From NCBI GenBank assembly GCA_963822825.1, contig CAWGIW010000025.1, positions 62,001 through 126,000 of the forward strand: a stretch of 64,000 nucleotides of DNA. The letters run 5' to 3'. Position 1 is the first letter of the stretch. Each line of letters starts with the position of its first letter. Below, one piece after another: positions 50,301 to 59,974 of the stretch. The translations under genes were made by a program, and so were the position numbers. Source of the DNA: JAWWPY01 sp963822825 (GTDB lineage Bacteria > Actinomycetota > Actinomycetes > Streptosporangiales > Streptosporangiaceae). The notes under the pieces were generated by a model, which saw only the letters and a list, made by a program, of their open reading frames with translations, had not been told where the DNA came from and searched no databases.

Positions 50301-50936
50301 GCCGAGGCCACCGCGGGCGTCTGGCTGCCCGGGCGGCTCTCGGTGTCCTCACTTGTGGTGATGGCCCGCGACCCGGCGGAACTGGCCCAGCAGATCCGTC
50401 GGCCGATGCCGCGTCCCCCGTCCCCGCAGGCCCGCCGGGGAACCGCCTTCCACCGCTGGCTGGAGGAGCGGTTCGGCCAGCAGCGGCTGATCGATCCGAG
50501 CGACCTGCTGGGGGCGGCCGACGATCCCGCCGATGGCGACGCCGACGACCTGGCCGAACTTCGCGAGCGGTTCGAGGCAGGGGAGTGGGGGAACCGGTGG
50601 CCGCTTGAGGTTGAGGTGCCGTTCGAGACGCTCATCGCTGACCGGCCGGTGCGCGGGCGGATCGACGCGGTGTTCGCCGACGCACTTGAGGGCGGGTTCG
50701 ACGTGGTGGACTGGAAGACAGGCCAGCCGCCGTCGTCCGCGGAGGACCGCCAGGCCGCGGCGGTCCAGCTGGCCGCCTACCGGCTGGCCTGGGCGACGCT
50801 CGCCCGGGTGCCGGTGGACCAGGTCCGCGCGGCGTTCTACTACGTCCGCCACGACCTCACCCTGCGCCCGGCGGACCTGCTGGATGAGGCGGGCCTGGCC
50901 GCGCTGATCGACGGCATCCCGGCCGGGTCAGGGTGA
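47344..50936 (+). CDS. adnB: AdnB: UvrD-type helicase/RecB-like nuclease subunit, one frameshift
   Basis: The TTG at 47344 overlaps the adnA stop. About 1197 residues over two frames joined near 48625. Helicase: Walker A IAGAGSGKSETMAAR, VLGLTFTRKAAAELGQRVR, YQVVLLDEYQDTSHAQ, VGDPCQSIYGWRGAS, TLATVHAAKGLQW, YVAATRAEFWL. The nuclease domain is intact in pattern: GTAFHRWLE, VRGRIDAVF, and FDVVDWKTGQPP with the Asp-x-Lys. AdnB should be the main translocating motor and a strand-cutting nuclease of the AdnAB heterodimer, the mycobacterial-type counterpart of RecBCD/AddAB. Two in-frame repeats are present (47392-47463, 49092-49199). Confidence 0.9.
47392..47463 (+). repeat. 27-bp tandem repeat at the adnB 5' end
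   Basis: Two perfect units (47392-47418 and 47419-47445) and a partial third encode GGPGPAPRP in the poorly conserved N-terminal leader. Confidence 0.9.
49092..49199 (+). repeat. 36-bp tandem repeat (3 copies) in adnB
   Basis: Units begin at 49092, 49128 and 49164 and encode SPHLAQAPWQAP. The region is visibly less GC-rich than the flanking gene. It lies between conserved helicase segments. Confidence 0.9.
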
Positions 50937-50982
50937 GACGTGGATAGCGGCGCTGGTGGACGGGGGACAGGCCGGCTGGGCG

Positions 50983-51276
50983 TCACTGGGCCAGGTGACG
51001 CTCCAAGCGCTCGACCTTCGCGCTGAGCGCTCCGGTTACGCCGGGCCGGATGTCGGCCTTGAGTACCAGGCTGACCCGGGGTGATTTCGCGGCGACGGCG
51101 TCCACCGCCTGCTTGACCACGCCCATCACCTCGTCCCAGTCACCCTCGATCGTGGTGAACATGGCGTCGGTCCGGTTCGGCAGGCCGCTGCCGCGGACCA
51201 CGCGGACGGCGTCGGCCACGTACTCAGCGACCCCCTCGCCCACCCCGAGCGGTGTGATCGAGAACGCGACTAGCAT
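50983..51276 (-). CDS. MTH1187 family (YqgV/DUF77-type) thiamine-binding protein
   Basis: The 97-residue ferredoxin-like protein opens MLVAFSITPLGVGEGVAEYVADAV and continues with YRVG-type strand content (TDAMFTTIEGDWDEVMGVVKQA, SPRVSLVLKADIRPG). This matches the small MTH1187 family, members of which bind thiamine or HMP. It is a cytoplasmic, probably multimeric protein. Convergent with adnB. Confidence 0.85.
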   Translation of the reverse strand: MLVAFSITPLGVGEGVAEYVADAVRVVRGSGLPNRTDAMFTTIEGDWDEVMGVVKQAVDAVAAKSPRVSLVLKADIRPGVTGALSAKVERLERHLAQ

Positions 51277-51418
51277 CTGGTGCTCCTTCCGGGTGGTCCC
51301 GTGGTTCAGCGAAATTGCATGGGTGCCTCGTCCACATCACCATGTCAGCAAGCGGAACGGCGGCCATGCCGGGGGACCCCGCGAGCCAGCCCGCGGCGCC
51401 GGGGCAGACACTGGACTC

Positions 51419-52457
51419 ATGCGTTATCTGGGCATCGATACCGCCAAGAAGATTTCCACGATCGGGCTGGGCACGTGGCAGTTCGGGTCCCGGGAGTGGG
51501 GATACGGCGAGCCATACGCCAGCCAGGAGGCGCAGGCGATCGTCCGCCGCGCGCTGGAGCTAGGTGTCACCCTCTTCGACACCGCCGAAATCTACGGTTT
51601 CGGGCGCAGCGAACGGATCCTCGGCCTGGCCCTCGGTGAGGACCGGGAGTCGGTCTTCGTTGCGACGAAGATCCTCCCAATCCTGCCGGTCGCCCCGGTG
51701 GTCGAGCAGCGCGCGGTGGCCAGCGCCAGCCGGCTCGGCGTCCGCCGGCTCGACCTCTACCAGGTCCACCTGCCGAACCCGCTGGTCCGTGACGGCACGA
51801 TCATGCGCGGCATGCGCACGCTCCAGCAGGTGGGGCTGGTCGGCGAGGTCGGCGTCAGCAACTATTCCCTCGATCGCTGGCGCACCGCCGAAGACGCGCT
51901 GGGTGGTCGGGTCCTGAGCAACCAAGTTCGCGTACCGCCTCGTTGACCGGTCGCCTGAGCGTGACCTGCTGCCGTTCGCCGAGTCGCACGGCCGCCTGGT
52001 GATCGCTTTTAGCCCACTGGCGCAGGGGCTGCTGTCGGGCCGGTATCACCGCGGCAGCCGCCCGGTGAACCGCGTCAGGGCGGCCAACCCGCTCTTCCTT
52101 CCGGACAACCTCGAGCGGGCCGGTGAGCTGATCGCGGTCCTGCGCGAGGTGGCGGCCGCGCACTCCGCCACTCCCGCGCAGATCGCGCTCGCCTGGGTCA
52201 TCCGCCACCCGGCCGTGGTGGCGATCCCGGGTGCTTCCAGCATCGAGCAGCTGGAAAGCAACGCCGCCGCCGCCGAGATCGACCTCACCGACGACCAGTA
52301 CCAGGCCCTGCAGGCCGCGTCGGCCCGATTCCGCCCGATCGCCGGCGCGGCCGCGCTGTCCCGCCTGGCCCGGGCCCGCCTGGCCCGGGCCCGCCTGGCC
52401 CGGGCCCGCCTGGCCCGGGCCCGCCTCGGTCGCGGCAGTCGCCCGTCTTCGGCATAG
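51419..52457 (+). CDS. Aldo/keto reductase, one frameshift
   Basis: It starts at ATG 51419 (MRYLGIDTAKKISTIGLGTWQFG). Catalytic residues of the AKR barrel are visible: Asp and Tyr in LFDTAEIYGFGRSE, Lys in VFVATKI, His in LDLYQVHLPNP. NADPH-site elements IPGASSIEQLESNA lie near the end. The frame breaks near 51926 (after EVGVSNYSLDRW and SNQV), where about 2-5 nt appear missing before FAYRLVDRSPE. About 340 residues in total. The last 30 residues are a basic tail made by a 15-bp repeat. Substrate unknown. Confidence 0.85.
52365..52424 (+). repeat. 15-bp tandem repeat (4 copies) at the aldo/keto reductase 3' end
   Basis: Four identical units encode LARAR, adding a 20-residue basic helix-like tail just before the stop. 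Confidence 0.95.
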
Positions 52458-53557
52458 TCATCGATCCCCGGGATCGTGCAGAAACTCGGTGAGTGCCCGG
52501 TGGTAGGGGGCGATGGTGGTGATATCGACGTATTCGCCGGCGCTGTGCTGGCCGTTACCGCCGACGCCGAAAACGACCGCGTCGATGCCCCGCTGGTAGT
52601 AGAACCGTCCGTCGGCGGCGCCGTGTTTACGGAGGAAGTCGGGCCGATAACCCTGGTTCCGCGCGGCCTGCTGGAGTTTACGTATCTCGGGGCGGTTCTG
52701 GTCGGCCTGGTGCGGCGGGTCGGATTGATTGACGGTGGGCGTGACGCCCGGTTCGCAGAATTTTGACAGGTATGCGGTGATTTCCTGGATGGTCCTGCCG
52801 TTCAGGTCCGTGTCCTCGGGCGTAAAGCGAATGTCGAGCCACCCCTCGGCCAAACCTGGGATCTGGTTGAAGGCCTGGTTGGGGGTCTCGATCCGGGCGA
52901 CGTTGACGGTGGTCAGCCAGGCTTCCTCGGCCGGCATGGATACCGGGCCAGGACGTTGTCCAGGCTGCGCAGCAATTTGAGCAGGGCGCTGTCGCCCAGC
53001 CACGGGTACGCGCTGTGACCGCTGCGGCCGACGGCTCGCAGGGTCGCGGTGATCATTCCCTTCGACTCGGTCACGATGCGCAACCCGCTGTGCTCGCCGA
53101 TGATGACGAACTCGCCGCTGACGCCCTGCTCGAGCTGATGCAGCGTGCCGTCCCGGCCGCCGACCTCCTCGTCGGTGACCAGCTGCAACGCGAGCGGGTA
53201 CGTCACGCTGCCCGCCAGCTCACCGAACACCTGGGCCTCCACCAGCGCCGACACCTTCATATCCTGGGCGCCCCGCGCGTAGAGGCGGTCACCCCGGCGG
53301 CGCGGCTGGAACTGGTGCGGCTCGGCCGGCACGACGTCGAGGTGCGCGTTGAGGATGATCCGGAAGTGGGACCGGTCCGCGCCGCGATACACCAGCGCGC
53401 TGGGCTTCCCGTTGGATTCGAACCGCTCCACCGTGAAACCGGGCCCAACGAAATCCAGCACGAGGTCGAGCGCCCGGTGCAGGTCATCGGGCCGGTCGGC
53501 GGTTGACGGCACAGCGAGCAACTGGCTGGCCGTGGCCAGGAACGACTCAGTGTCCAT
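52458..53557 (-). CDS. M20/M25/M40 family metallopeptidase (amidohydrolase-type), one frameshift
   Basis: I start it at ATG 53557 (MDTESFLATASQLLAVPSTAD). Zinc-site blocks are visible: IILNAHLDVVPAEP, LYARGAQDMKVSALVE, LVTDEEVGGRDGT and GEHSGLRIV. After a shift near 52938 the other frame continues with EEAWLTTVNVARIETPNQAF, the dimerisation domain, and the final metal His in GQHSAGEYVDITTI. About 365 residues, normal for the family. Its stop abuts that of the aldo/keto reductase, so the two are convergent with no spacer. Confidence 0.85.
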
Positions 53558-53618
53558 CAAATAATCTTGCCTTCCGCCCCGAACCACCTCCGCCACTGGG
53601 CCGTGCGGTCGTTCCAGG

Positions 53619-54374
53619 TCAGCGCTCGAAGACGAGCAGATCGCCCCGGGTGACGACCGGACGGCCGCCCGCCGTTGGCAGCGCGGCCTCGATGGCGGCG
53701 AACCCGTCCACGATCACGTCTTCAGGCAGGTGCTCGAAAGTCGACACCGCGCGAGTTCGCAGCCGCTCGAAGTCTTCCCCGATACTCAAGGCCGCCGTCG
53801 TCTCAACCTCGTCAAGCGTGATCCATGACCAGCCCGCGGTGGTGAAGTCCGCCACGACCGCGGCCAAGGGGCGGTACATCTGCCGGTTGACGTCGCGTGC
53901 CTGCGGTATCCACCGGTACCACCAGACGTCGGGCATACGGTCCGACAGGTTGGTCCGTACCAGCAGCCGGCCGCCGGGGCGCACCACACGGTGCAGTTCG
54001 CGGGCCGCCGCGAGCTTGTCGGTGACGTGGTGCCAGACGAAAAAGAGCAGAGCGGCATCGCACGATGCGGCGGGCAGCGGAATCGACTCACCCGAGCCAG
54101 CCAGGTACGTCAGGTTCGGGTGCGCGGCGTTCGACATCGCTTGCGCGCGCATCTTCCCGGATGGCTCCACGCCGGTGACCGGGCCGCCGAAGGCCGCTGC
54201 GAGCGCCGGGGTCAGGCGGCCGATTCCGGAGCCAAGGTCGAGCAGGGTCAGCGGGCGGCGGGCGGGCAGGTGACGGGAGAAGGCGGTCATCCATTCCTGC
54301 ACGAGCTCTGGCGACATGGCCCGGCCCTGAGCGTATACCGCATGCAGGCGCCGGTCGTAGTCCACGGGTCGCAT
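53619..54374 (-). CDS. Class I SAM-dependent methyltransferase
   Basis: The 251-residue protein has motif I LTLLDLGSGIGRLTPAL, motif II VTGVEPSGKM, the CDAALLFFVWHHV segment and LHRVVRPGGRLLVRTNL, the order expected for a ubiE-like Rossmann methyltransferase. Substrate cannot be inferred. No operon partner is evident; it lies in the same direction as the M20 peptidase 61 bp downstream. Confidence 0.85.
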   Translation of the reverse strand: MRPVDYDRRLHAVYAQGRAMSPELVQEWMTAFSRHLPARRPLTLLDLGSGIGRLTPALAAAFGGPVTGVEPSGKMRAQAMSNAAHPNLTYLAGSGESIPLPAASCDAALLFFVWHHVTDKLAAARELHRVVRPGGRLLVRTNLSDRMPDVWWYRWIPQARDVNRQMYRPLAAVVADFTTAGWSWITLDEVETTAALSIGEDFERLRTRAVSTFEHLPEDVIVDGFAAIEAALPTAGGRPVVTRGDLLVFER

Positions 54375-54494
54375 CCCAAAACAATACGGCCGCGAGTCTG
54401 CGGCCAGGGAGCCGACGTCCCGGCCAGGCCGTGTACAGGTGAACCTGGCACCGGCGGGTGATGACCTTGGCCGGGAGCGTCCGCGGGGACCTGC

Positions 54495-55985
54495 CTAGCC
54501 GGTCACGGTGGTGGCCGGGCGCCCCGGCCGCTCGCGTCCCGCCTTCCAGGCGGCCTCGGCTTCCCCCATCGGGGTAGACGGCGGCCCCTGGACGAACGGC
54601 CAGATCTCCTCGGCGATGGTCCGCCAGTCGGCGGTGGCCGACAGCTCACCCAGCAGGGCGAACAGGCCCAGGTTGATGCGCTGGAGGATCACGTATGACC
54701 TCGGGACACTGGCGTACTCGGCCACCGGGCTGCGCACGTCGAAGAAGCGGCGGACGACCGCGGACGCGTAATCCCCGGTGATGGTCAGCCGCCCGCGCTC
54801 ACGGATGGTCGCGTAGAAGACGCCCATGTGCTCGACGATCGTCTCCGTGCTCAGCGGCGCGTCCGGGCGCAGGAAGCCGGCGTTCTCCATGCTGCGGCGG
54901 AACGCTTCGGGATCGTTGTTGACGCACAGGTGCTTGGCCATCTGCATGAGCGGTTGCAGTTCGTTGAGCGTGAAGTGCTTGACCAGGCCGAAGTCGAGGA
55001 AGGTTACCCGGCCGCCACCGTGAAACAGGTAATTGCCGGGGTGCGGGTCGCCGTTGAACGCGTGGACTTCGTACAGGCTCCGGAAGACAAAACGGTAGAT
55101 CGTCTCCGCGGCCAGGTCGCGTTCCTCCTGGGACCAGCCGGCCAGCTCGGCGAAGCGCGCTCCGTCCACCAGTTCGCTCGTCACCACCCGCCGCGTTGAC
55201 AGCTCGCTGATGATCCCGGGGATGTGGATCGTGGGATGCCCGGCGTAGTAGTCCGCCAGGAGCCGCTGATTGCTGGCCTCCCGGCGGTAGTCAAGCTCCT
55301 CCAGGACACGCTCCCGGAGCTCGGCGATCAGCGCGTCCACATCCTGGCTGGGCGCGGTGATCCGCAGCATCCGGCGCAGCAGGGCGACGTTGCCGAGGTC
55401 GGCCGCGATGGTTTCCGCGATCCCCGGGTACTGCACCTTCACGGCGGCCGCACGGCCGTCGAGCGTGATGGCGCGGTGCACTTGCCCGATCGATGCGGCG
55501 GCGATGGGCTCGGGATCCCATTGGGCGAACGCCTCTTCCGGTGGCAAGCCCAATTCTTCTTCAACGACGCGAGCGGCCAGCTCAGCGCTCATCGGCGGGA
55601 CGCTGTCCTGGAGGCGGCTCAAGGTGCGCCGGACGGCTGGTGACAGGCCGTCGTCGATGTAGCTGGCCATCTGGCCAATCTTCATCAGTACGCCCTTCAT
55701 CGCGCCGAGCGTGGTGGCGACGTCCTCGGCGGTCTCCAAGGCCAGGTCATTGCGCAGCTGCTGCCGGTGCTCGCCCGCGGCCGCGAACAGCCGGGGCGCG
55801 CTGCCCGCGTAGCGCAGGCCGCCGCGCGCCGCGAGTTGCAGCGTGGCCACCCCGCGGCGGAACCGCAGCCGCCCGATCCGGAGGCGCGCCACGGCGACGG
55901 TCCCGATCACCCCGGCGATCGTGGCCGCGACGGCCAGCTTCGGCCCGCGCCCCCAGCCGAAAAACGCCCGTGCCTTCATGAACAC
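54495..55985 (-). CDS. ABC1/AarF (UbiB-like) atypical kinase
   Basis: The 496-residue protein has an N-terminal membrane helix (LAVAATIAGVIGTVAVARL). It has the UbiB-family motifs: KxGQ as MKIGQMASYIDD, the Ala-rich loop AAASIGQVHRA, AVKVQYPG with the catalytic Lys, HAFNGDPHPGNYLF, and metal-binding FLDFGLV. Family members act in quinone or lipid metabolism through ATP-dependent steps. A homologue (Rv3197) lies near AdnAB in mycobacteria. The start region is duplicated (see the repeat at 55969-56000). Confidence 0.9.
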   Translation of the reverse strand: MFMKARAFFGWGRGPKLAVAATIAGVIGTVAVARLRIGRLRFRRGVATLQLAARGGLRYAGSAPRLFAAAGEHRQQLRNDLALETAEDVATTLGAMKGVLMKIGQMASYIDDGLSPAVRRTLSRLQDSVPPMSAELAARVVEEELGLPPEEAFAQWDPEPIAAASIGQVHRAITLDGRAAAVKVQYPGIAETIAADLGNVALLRRMLRITAPSQDVDALIAELRERVLEELDYRREASNQRLLADYYAGHPTIHIPGIISELSTRRVVTSELVDGARFAELAGWSQEERDLAAETIYRFVFRSLYEVHAFNGDPHPGNYLFHGGGRVTFLDFGLVKHFTLNELQPLMQMAKHLCVNNDPEAFRRSMENAGFLRPDAPLSTETIVEHMGVFYATIRERGRLTITGDYASAVVRRFFDVRSPVAEYASVPRSYVILQRINLGLFALLGELSATADWRTIAEEIWPFVQGPPSTPMGEAEAAWKAGRERPGRPATTVTG

Positions 55986-56000
55986 CGTGCCTTCATGAAC
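55969..56000 (-). repeat. 15-bp direct repeat duplicating the AarF start region
   Basis: CGTGCCTTCATGAAC occurs at 55969-55983 and 55986-56000. On the minus strand each copy supplies an ATG-AAG-GCA-CGG start-like sequence, the two offset by 17 bp and so in different frames. Confidence 0.85.
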
Positions 56001-56035
56001 GCCGAGCTCTCACGGACGCCGCGCGGTAAGCGCCG

Positions 56036-56929
56036 TCATGGGCGCCGCGCCGTCCGCGTTCGCAGGGCGATCCGCTGCCGCGCCTCCAGCACGCCGGGCT
56101 CGCCGAGGAACGTGGCGTCGAGGACGCCCAGCGCCTGCCGGATCTCCGTCTGGCGGCCGGGTGTCAGCGGCTCGGGCAGCTGGTAGCCGTACATGTCGCG
56201 GGCCCAGTCGGGCAGCGCGGCGATCGCGGCGTACCGGACGTCCTGCCAGATCTCGGCGGTGTCCTCATCCAGCCCAGGCGGGTTGAGCAGGTAGGCCATC
56301 GACTCCTGCGCCGCTGGCGTGGAGCGCAGTTCGGGCCGCACGGACGCGATGTACCGGTCGAGGTCAGCGACCCGGGCGGGCACCAGGGCGGCGGGCACGC
56401 CGACGAGTTCGGCCGCGACCACCATTTCCGCGACGTAGCGGTCACTGTCCTCGGCCGAGAGCGGCGTCGCGAACAGCCGGGCGGCGGCGAGGGTGGAGTC
56501 CACCAGGGCCACGTGCACCCACAGCAGCAGCGCCGGATCGCCGGCCGCGTACGGCTGGCCGGTCACCGCGTCGACCCCGCGGACGTGCTCATGGATCCGG
56601 CGCACCCGGGCGGCGGCCCGCTCCGCCGCGGCCCGCTCGCCGAAGCTGACCGTGGCGACGTACGCTCCCGTGGCCGCCAGCCTGCCGACGGGATCCTGGC
56701 GCCAGCCGCTGTGCTGGTCGACTCCGGCCATCGCGAGCGGATGCAGTGCCTGCATCAGCAGGGACCGCAGGCCCGCGACCGGCGACGTCAGATCGGTGCT
56801 CACCCGCCAGGTGACGCTGCCGGGCCCGAAGAAGCCGTCGTCCGAGGGGTCGTTCGGCACGCTGGAGGCGTAGGCCGCGGCCGACCGCGCGACCAGGTCA
56901 GCCGCGGCCGCGTACGGATCCGCCGTCAC
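56036..56929 (-). CDS. Oxygenase MpaB family protein (DUF2236)
   Basis: The 297-residue, largely helical protein has the DUF2236 pattern: GFFGPGSVTWRVSTDLTSPVAG, LLMQALHPLAMAGVDQHSG, DPVGRLAATGAYVATVSFG, VRRIHEHVRGVD and PALLLWVHVALVDSTL. The conserved His and Arg residues that bind haem in latex-clearing relatives are present. Reaction unknown. It precedes the AarF gene on the same strand by 50 bp. Confidence 0.88.
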   Translation of the reverse strand: MTADPYAAAADLVARSAAAYASSVPNDPSDDGFFGPGSVTWRVSTDLTSPVAGLRSLLMQALHPLAMAGVDQHSGWRQDPVGRLAATGAYVATVSFGERAAAERAAARVRRIHEHVRGVDAVTGQPYAAGDPALLLWVHVALVDSTLAAARLFATPLSAEDSDRYVAEMVVAAELVGVPAALVPARVADLDRYIASVRPELRSTPAAQESMAYLLNPPGLDEDTAEIWQDVRYAAIAALPDWARDMYGYQLPEPLTPGRQTEIRQALGVLDATFLGEPGVLEARQRIALRTRTARRP

Positions 56930-57118
56930 GACGACGCCTCCGGCGTACCGCTAGCGGCCGGGGACCGGTACCTGGGACGGAAGGCGTTACAGAAGGTCAT
57001 ACCCCCCAAACTACCCACTGGCGGCGCAGCCATGGCCGCCGCGCCGCTCGGGGCGGGCTCGCCGGGAGCAATCGGCGGGCTTGCCGGGGAGCACAGGTAC
57101 GGATCCGCGAGGTACGGG

Positions 57119-57787
57119 CTAGTTGGGGTTGTAGGGCGTGTTTCTCAGGTCGGGGGCGGGTGTCGAGGTGAGCGAGTGAAGCATCGTGGTCTCCCGGGAC
57201 AGCAGCGCGCGCTCGGTGGTCAGCCGGCTCGCGGTGTCCGGCGAGGCCAGCAGCGCCTGCCGGTCGCGCAGATCGATGATCATCGTCGCCGCCACCAGGT
57301 AGGACAGCGCGGTGGGCTCATCGGGCAGGTCCGGGAGGCCGACCCGGGGTGCACCCCGGCTGACCAGCGCGTCGAGGTAGCCGCGAAATGCCCGTCGCAC
57401 GGACTGGGCCGCAAGCTGAGCCGCCGATTCGTCGCCGGTTTCCTCAGCCAGCAGGTCCACTTCGCCCCGCAGGTAGGGCCGCGAGTGGTCAAGCTCGGCC
57501 AGCCGGAATCGCTGCGTGCCGACAGTGACCAGGCCGAACTGGCCGTCGTCGTGCTCCTGGACCTGGCGCAGCGTCGCGGTACAGCCGATCTCATACAGTG
57601 CGGAGATGCCGTCGATACCGGTCTCGCGGCCCTTGCGGATCGCGATGACGCCGAAACGCCGCGGCTCGGGCGCATCCAGCAGATCGCGGACGAGCTGCCG
57701 GTAGCGCTCTTCGAAGATGTGCAACGGCAGCAGGAGACCGGGGTAGAGCACGGTGCCAAGGGGAAACAATGGCAGCGTCTCGGTCAT
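57119..57787 (-). CDS. LON N-terminal (substrate-binding) domain protein
   Basis: The 222-residue protein begins MTETLPLFPLGTVLYPGLLLPLHIFEERYRQL, the opening of Lon N-terminal domains, and continues with FGVIAIRKG, GCTATLRQVQEHDDGQF and TVGTQRFRL. There is no ATPase or protease domain, so it is a stand-alone substrate-binding type protein of unknown function common in actinomycetes. Intact. Confidence 0.9.
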   Translation of the reverse strand: MTETLPLFPLGTVLYPGLLLPLHIFEERYRQLVRDLLDAPEPRRFGVIAIRKGRETGIDGISALYEIGCTATLRQVQEHDDGQFGLVTVGTQRFRLAELDHSRPYLRGEVDLLAEETGDESAAQLAAQSVRRAFRGYLDALVSRGAPRVGLPDLPDEPTALSYLVAATMIIDLRDRQALLASPDTASRLTTERALLSRETTMLHSLTSTPAPDLRNTPYNPN

Positions 57788-57890
57788 GCTGCGACACTAT
57801 GCCTGTCCTGGCCCGATATCACTATGCAGGTCGTGGCCCTCCCGTGCTATGCCGGTAGCCCTACCTCACCACGTCAGGCAGGATTGGGCT

Positions 57891-58559
57891 GTGCGGGACG
57901 ATGCTCCGCGGGACGACGACGGCCCGACGCGGGCCCGGCAGCGCGACCTTGTCCGGCGTGGATACGACGTGATCTCCCGCGCGTACCGCAGCGATGACAG
58001 CGAACCGGACGGGTCGACGGCCGGGGACCTCAGCCGGTATGCGGGCTGGGTCGCCGATCTCGCCCGCCTCCTTCCCCCCGGTGCCCAGGTGGTGGACCTG
58101 GGTTGCGGTGCCGGTATACCGGCCGCCCGCGAGCTTAACGATCACGGGTTGCGGGTCCTCGGCGTTGATTTCTCCGCCGTCCAGCTTCGCCGGGCCCGCA
58201 CGCTCGTCCCGGGGGCGAGCCTGGTGCAGGCCGACATGACCGCGCTGCACCTGGCGCCGGCCAGCGTGGACGCGGTGGTGTCCTTCTACGCGCTGATCCA
58301 CGTACCGCTGGCCGACCAGCAGCCCCTGTTCCCCCGGATCCGCGGCTGGCTGCGCCCGGGCGGCTATTTCCTGGCCATCGTCGGCAGCGACCGGTGGACC
58401 GGGACCGAGCCGTACCTGGGCGCCGACATGTTCTGGGATCACGCGGACGAAAGCACGTACCTGCGCTGGTTCGAGGCGGCGCGGCTGGTCCCCGTCTGGC
58501 ACCGTTTCATCCCGGAAGGAACGTCGGGCCACACCCTCATCCTGGCCCGCGCCTCGTGA
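57891..58559 (+). CDS. Class I SAM-dependent methyltransferase
   Basis: I prefer GTG 57891, which has AGGA 7 nt upstream, giving 222 residues; ATG 57849 is an alternative. Motif I is AQVVDLGCGAGIPAAREL, followed by LRVLGVDFSAVQLRRAR, VQADMTALHLAPASVDAVVSF and PLFPRIRGWLRPGGYFLAI. The C-terminal FWDHADESTYLRWFEAA is usual in this small-molecule methyltransferase group. Divergent from the LON-domain gene. Confidence 0.88.
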   Translation: MRDDAPRDDDGPTRARQRDLVRRGYDVISRAYRSDDSEPDGSTAGDLSRYAGWVADLARLLPPGAQVVDLGCGAGIPAARELNDHGLRVLGVDFSAVQLRRARTLVPGASLVQADMTALHLAPASVDAVVSFYALIHVPLADQQPLFPRIRGWLRPGGYFLAIVGSDRWTGTEPYLGADMFWDHADESTYLRWFEAARLVPVWHRFIPEGTSGHTLILARAS

Positions 58560-58620
58560 GCGCGCGGGCGCCGGTTTTGGACTCCTCCTGCTGGCCTGGC
58601 CGCCGCTCTCCGTCCACGCT

Positions 58621-59469
58621 TCAGCCGCTGCTCTTGATTTCCACGTCGGGAGCGCTGGTGAGGTCGAGGCTGCGCTGCCAGAGCTGGGACCGGGCGCCGG
58701 CGTCGTAAGCCTGGGCGTTGGCTCGTGCCTCGCGGGTTCGGTCGAAGAACCGGCCACTCACGCCGGCCAGGGCGTCGTCAGCGACCAGGCGGTGGGTGGC
58801 GGAGACGCCGTCCTCGAGGCTGTCCACGGATCGGCCGAGCTCGCCCAGGACGATCTTGGTGGGCATGTAGGTCGCAGGGTGCAGGCTGTTCACGGTCACC
58901 TCGGCGGCCGGGACCCGGCTGGCGAGTTCGAATCCCGACATGATCTGGGCCAGCTTGCTCTGGCCATAGGCCCGGGCACCGCTGTAGTCACGGGTGATCA
59001 TGAGATCGTCGAAGTCGAGCGGGTGCTGGCCGATGGAGGCGACGTTGATGATGCGCGCCGGCGCGGAGGCGCGGAGCAGCGGCAGCAGTTCCATGGTGAG
59101 CAGGAACCCGGCCAGGTAGTTCACGGCGAACCGCAGTTCGTAACCGTCGGCACTGGTGCGCCGGGTGCGGCCGTCGGGCTGGCCTGACCCGATGCCGGCG
59201 TTGCTGACGAGCACGTCGAGCCGGGGCGTGGACTCGCGGACCTCTGCGGCGAGCCGGCCGACCTGGGCGAGTTCAGCCAGGTCGGCGAGCACGGTATGCG
59301 GCCTTTCCGCGCCGTGGGTGTCCTGGATGGCGTCGGCGGCGGCGTCGAGCTTGGGGCGGTCGCGGCCGTGCAGGATCAGGGTGGCGCCGTCGGCGGCCAG
59401 CCGGTCCGCCAGGGCCCGGCCCAGGCCGTCGGTCGCGCCGGTGATCAGGATCGTGCGCGGTTCACTCAT
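58621..59469 (-). CDS. Short-chain dehydrogenase/reductase (SDR)
   Basis: The ATG at 59469 (MSEPRTILITGATDGLGRALAD) has GGGAG upstream; an earlier in-frame start at 59526 lacks one. NAD(P)-binding TGATDGLG, NAG in VLVSNAGIG, active-site Ser in NVASIGQ and the YxxxK of YGQSKLAQ are present. The 282-residue length suits an extended retinol-dehydrogenase-like SDR. Substrate unknown. Confidence 0.9.
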   Translation of the reverse strand: MSEPRTILITGATDGLGRALADRLAADGATLILHGRDRPKLDAAADAIQDTHGAERPHTVLADLAELAQVGRLAAEVRESTPRLDVLVSNAGIGSGQPDGRTRRTSADGYELRFAVNYLAGFLLTMELLPLLRASAPARIINVASIGQHPLDFDDLMITRDYSGARAYGQSKLAQIMSGFELASRVPAAEVTVNSLHPATYMPTKIVLGELGRSVDSLEDGVSATHRLVADDALAGVSGRFFDRTREARANAQAYDAGARSQLWQRSLDLTSAPDVEIKSSG

Positions 59470-59574
59470 GCGTGCTCCCTGTCGGTGGTGAGCGGGCCAA
59501 CCAGATGATGAACGATTACACGGCATTGGCCGCCGGCGGGACGTCGGGCATCGGGCTGTCGGCGCGGCGAGTGG

Positions 59575-59922
59575 TCATTGCCCGAACGAATAGCGCAGGT
59601 CGGCGTTGATGAGGACGTCAAGGCGGTACCTGAGCTGGTCGAGGCGCTCTTCGTCTTCGCCGGAGCATTCGCCCAGCAGCGTCCAGGTGAGGTGGCCATC
59701 CTGGATGTCGAACCGGATCTGGTCATCGGGCCGGTCAGGCCACAGGGACGCCCAGACGACGAGGGAGGGAAAGACGGCCTCCAGTACCCGCGGCGGGAGT
59801 TCACCCTCGCGGAGGTTGAGCCATTCACGGCGCGCCTGATCTGCGATCGGGTCGCTGAGTGCCTCGTACATGGCCCACGCCGGTGGCGCCTGGGTCTTGG
59901 AGCGGCTGCGTAACGTTCGCAT
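59575..59922 (-). CDS. Conserved protein of unknown function
   Basis: The 115-residue protein starts MRTLRSRSKTQAPPAWAMYEALSDP and carries LEAVFPSLVVWASLWPDRPDDQIRFDI and a C-terminal LINADLRYSFGQ. I believe similar short proteins occur in other actinomycetes, but I know of no function. It is likely soluble, with one alpha/beta domain. Confidence 0.65.
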   Translation of the reverse strand: MRTLRSRSKTQAPPAWAMYEALSDPIADQARREWLNLREGELPPRVLEAVFPSLVVWASLWPDRPDDQIRFDIQDGHLTWTLLGECSGEDEERLDQLRYRLDVLINADLRYSFGQ

Positions 59923-59974
59923 TGAGTAATTGTCCTCCCGGGCAGGCGCGCCGTCATCCGGCGCGGTCGCGGGT

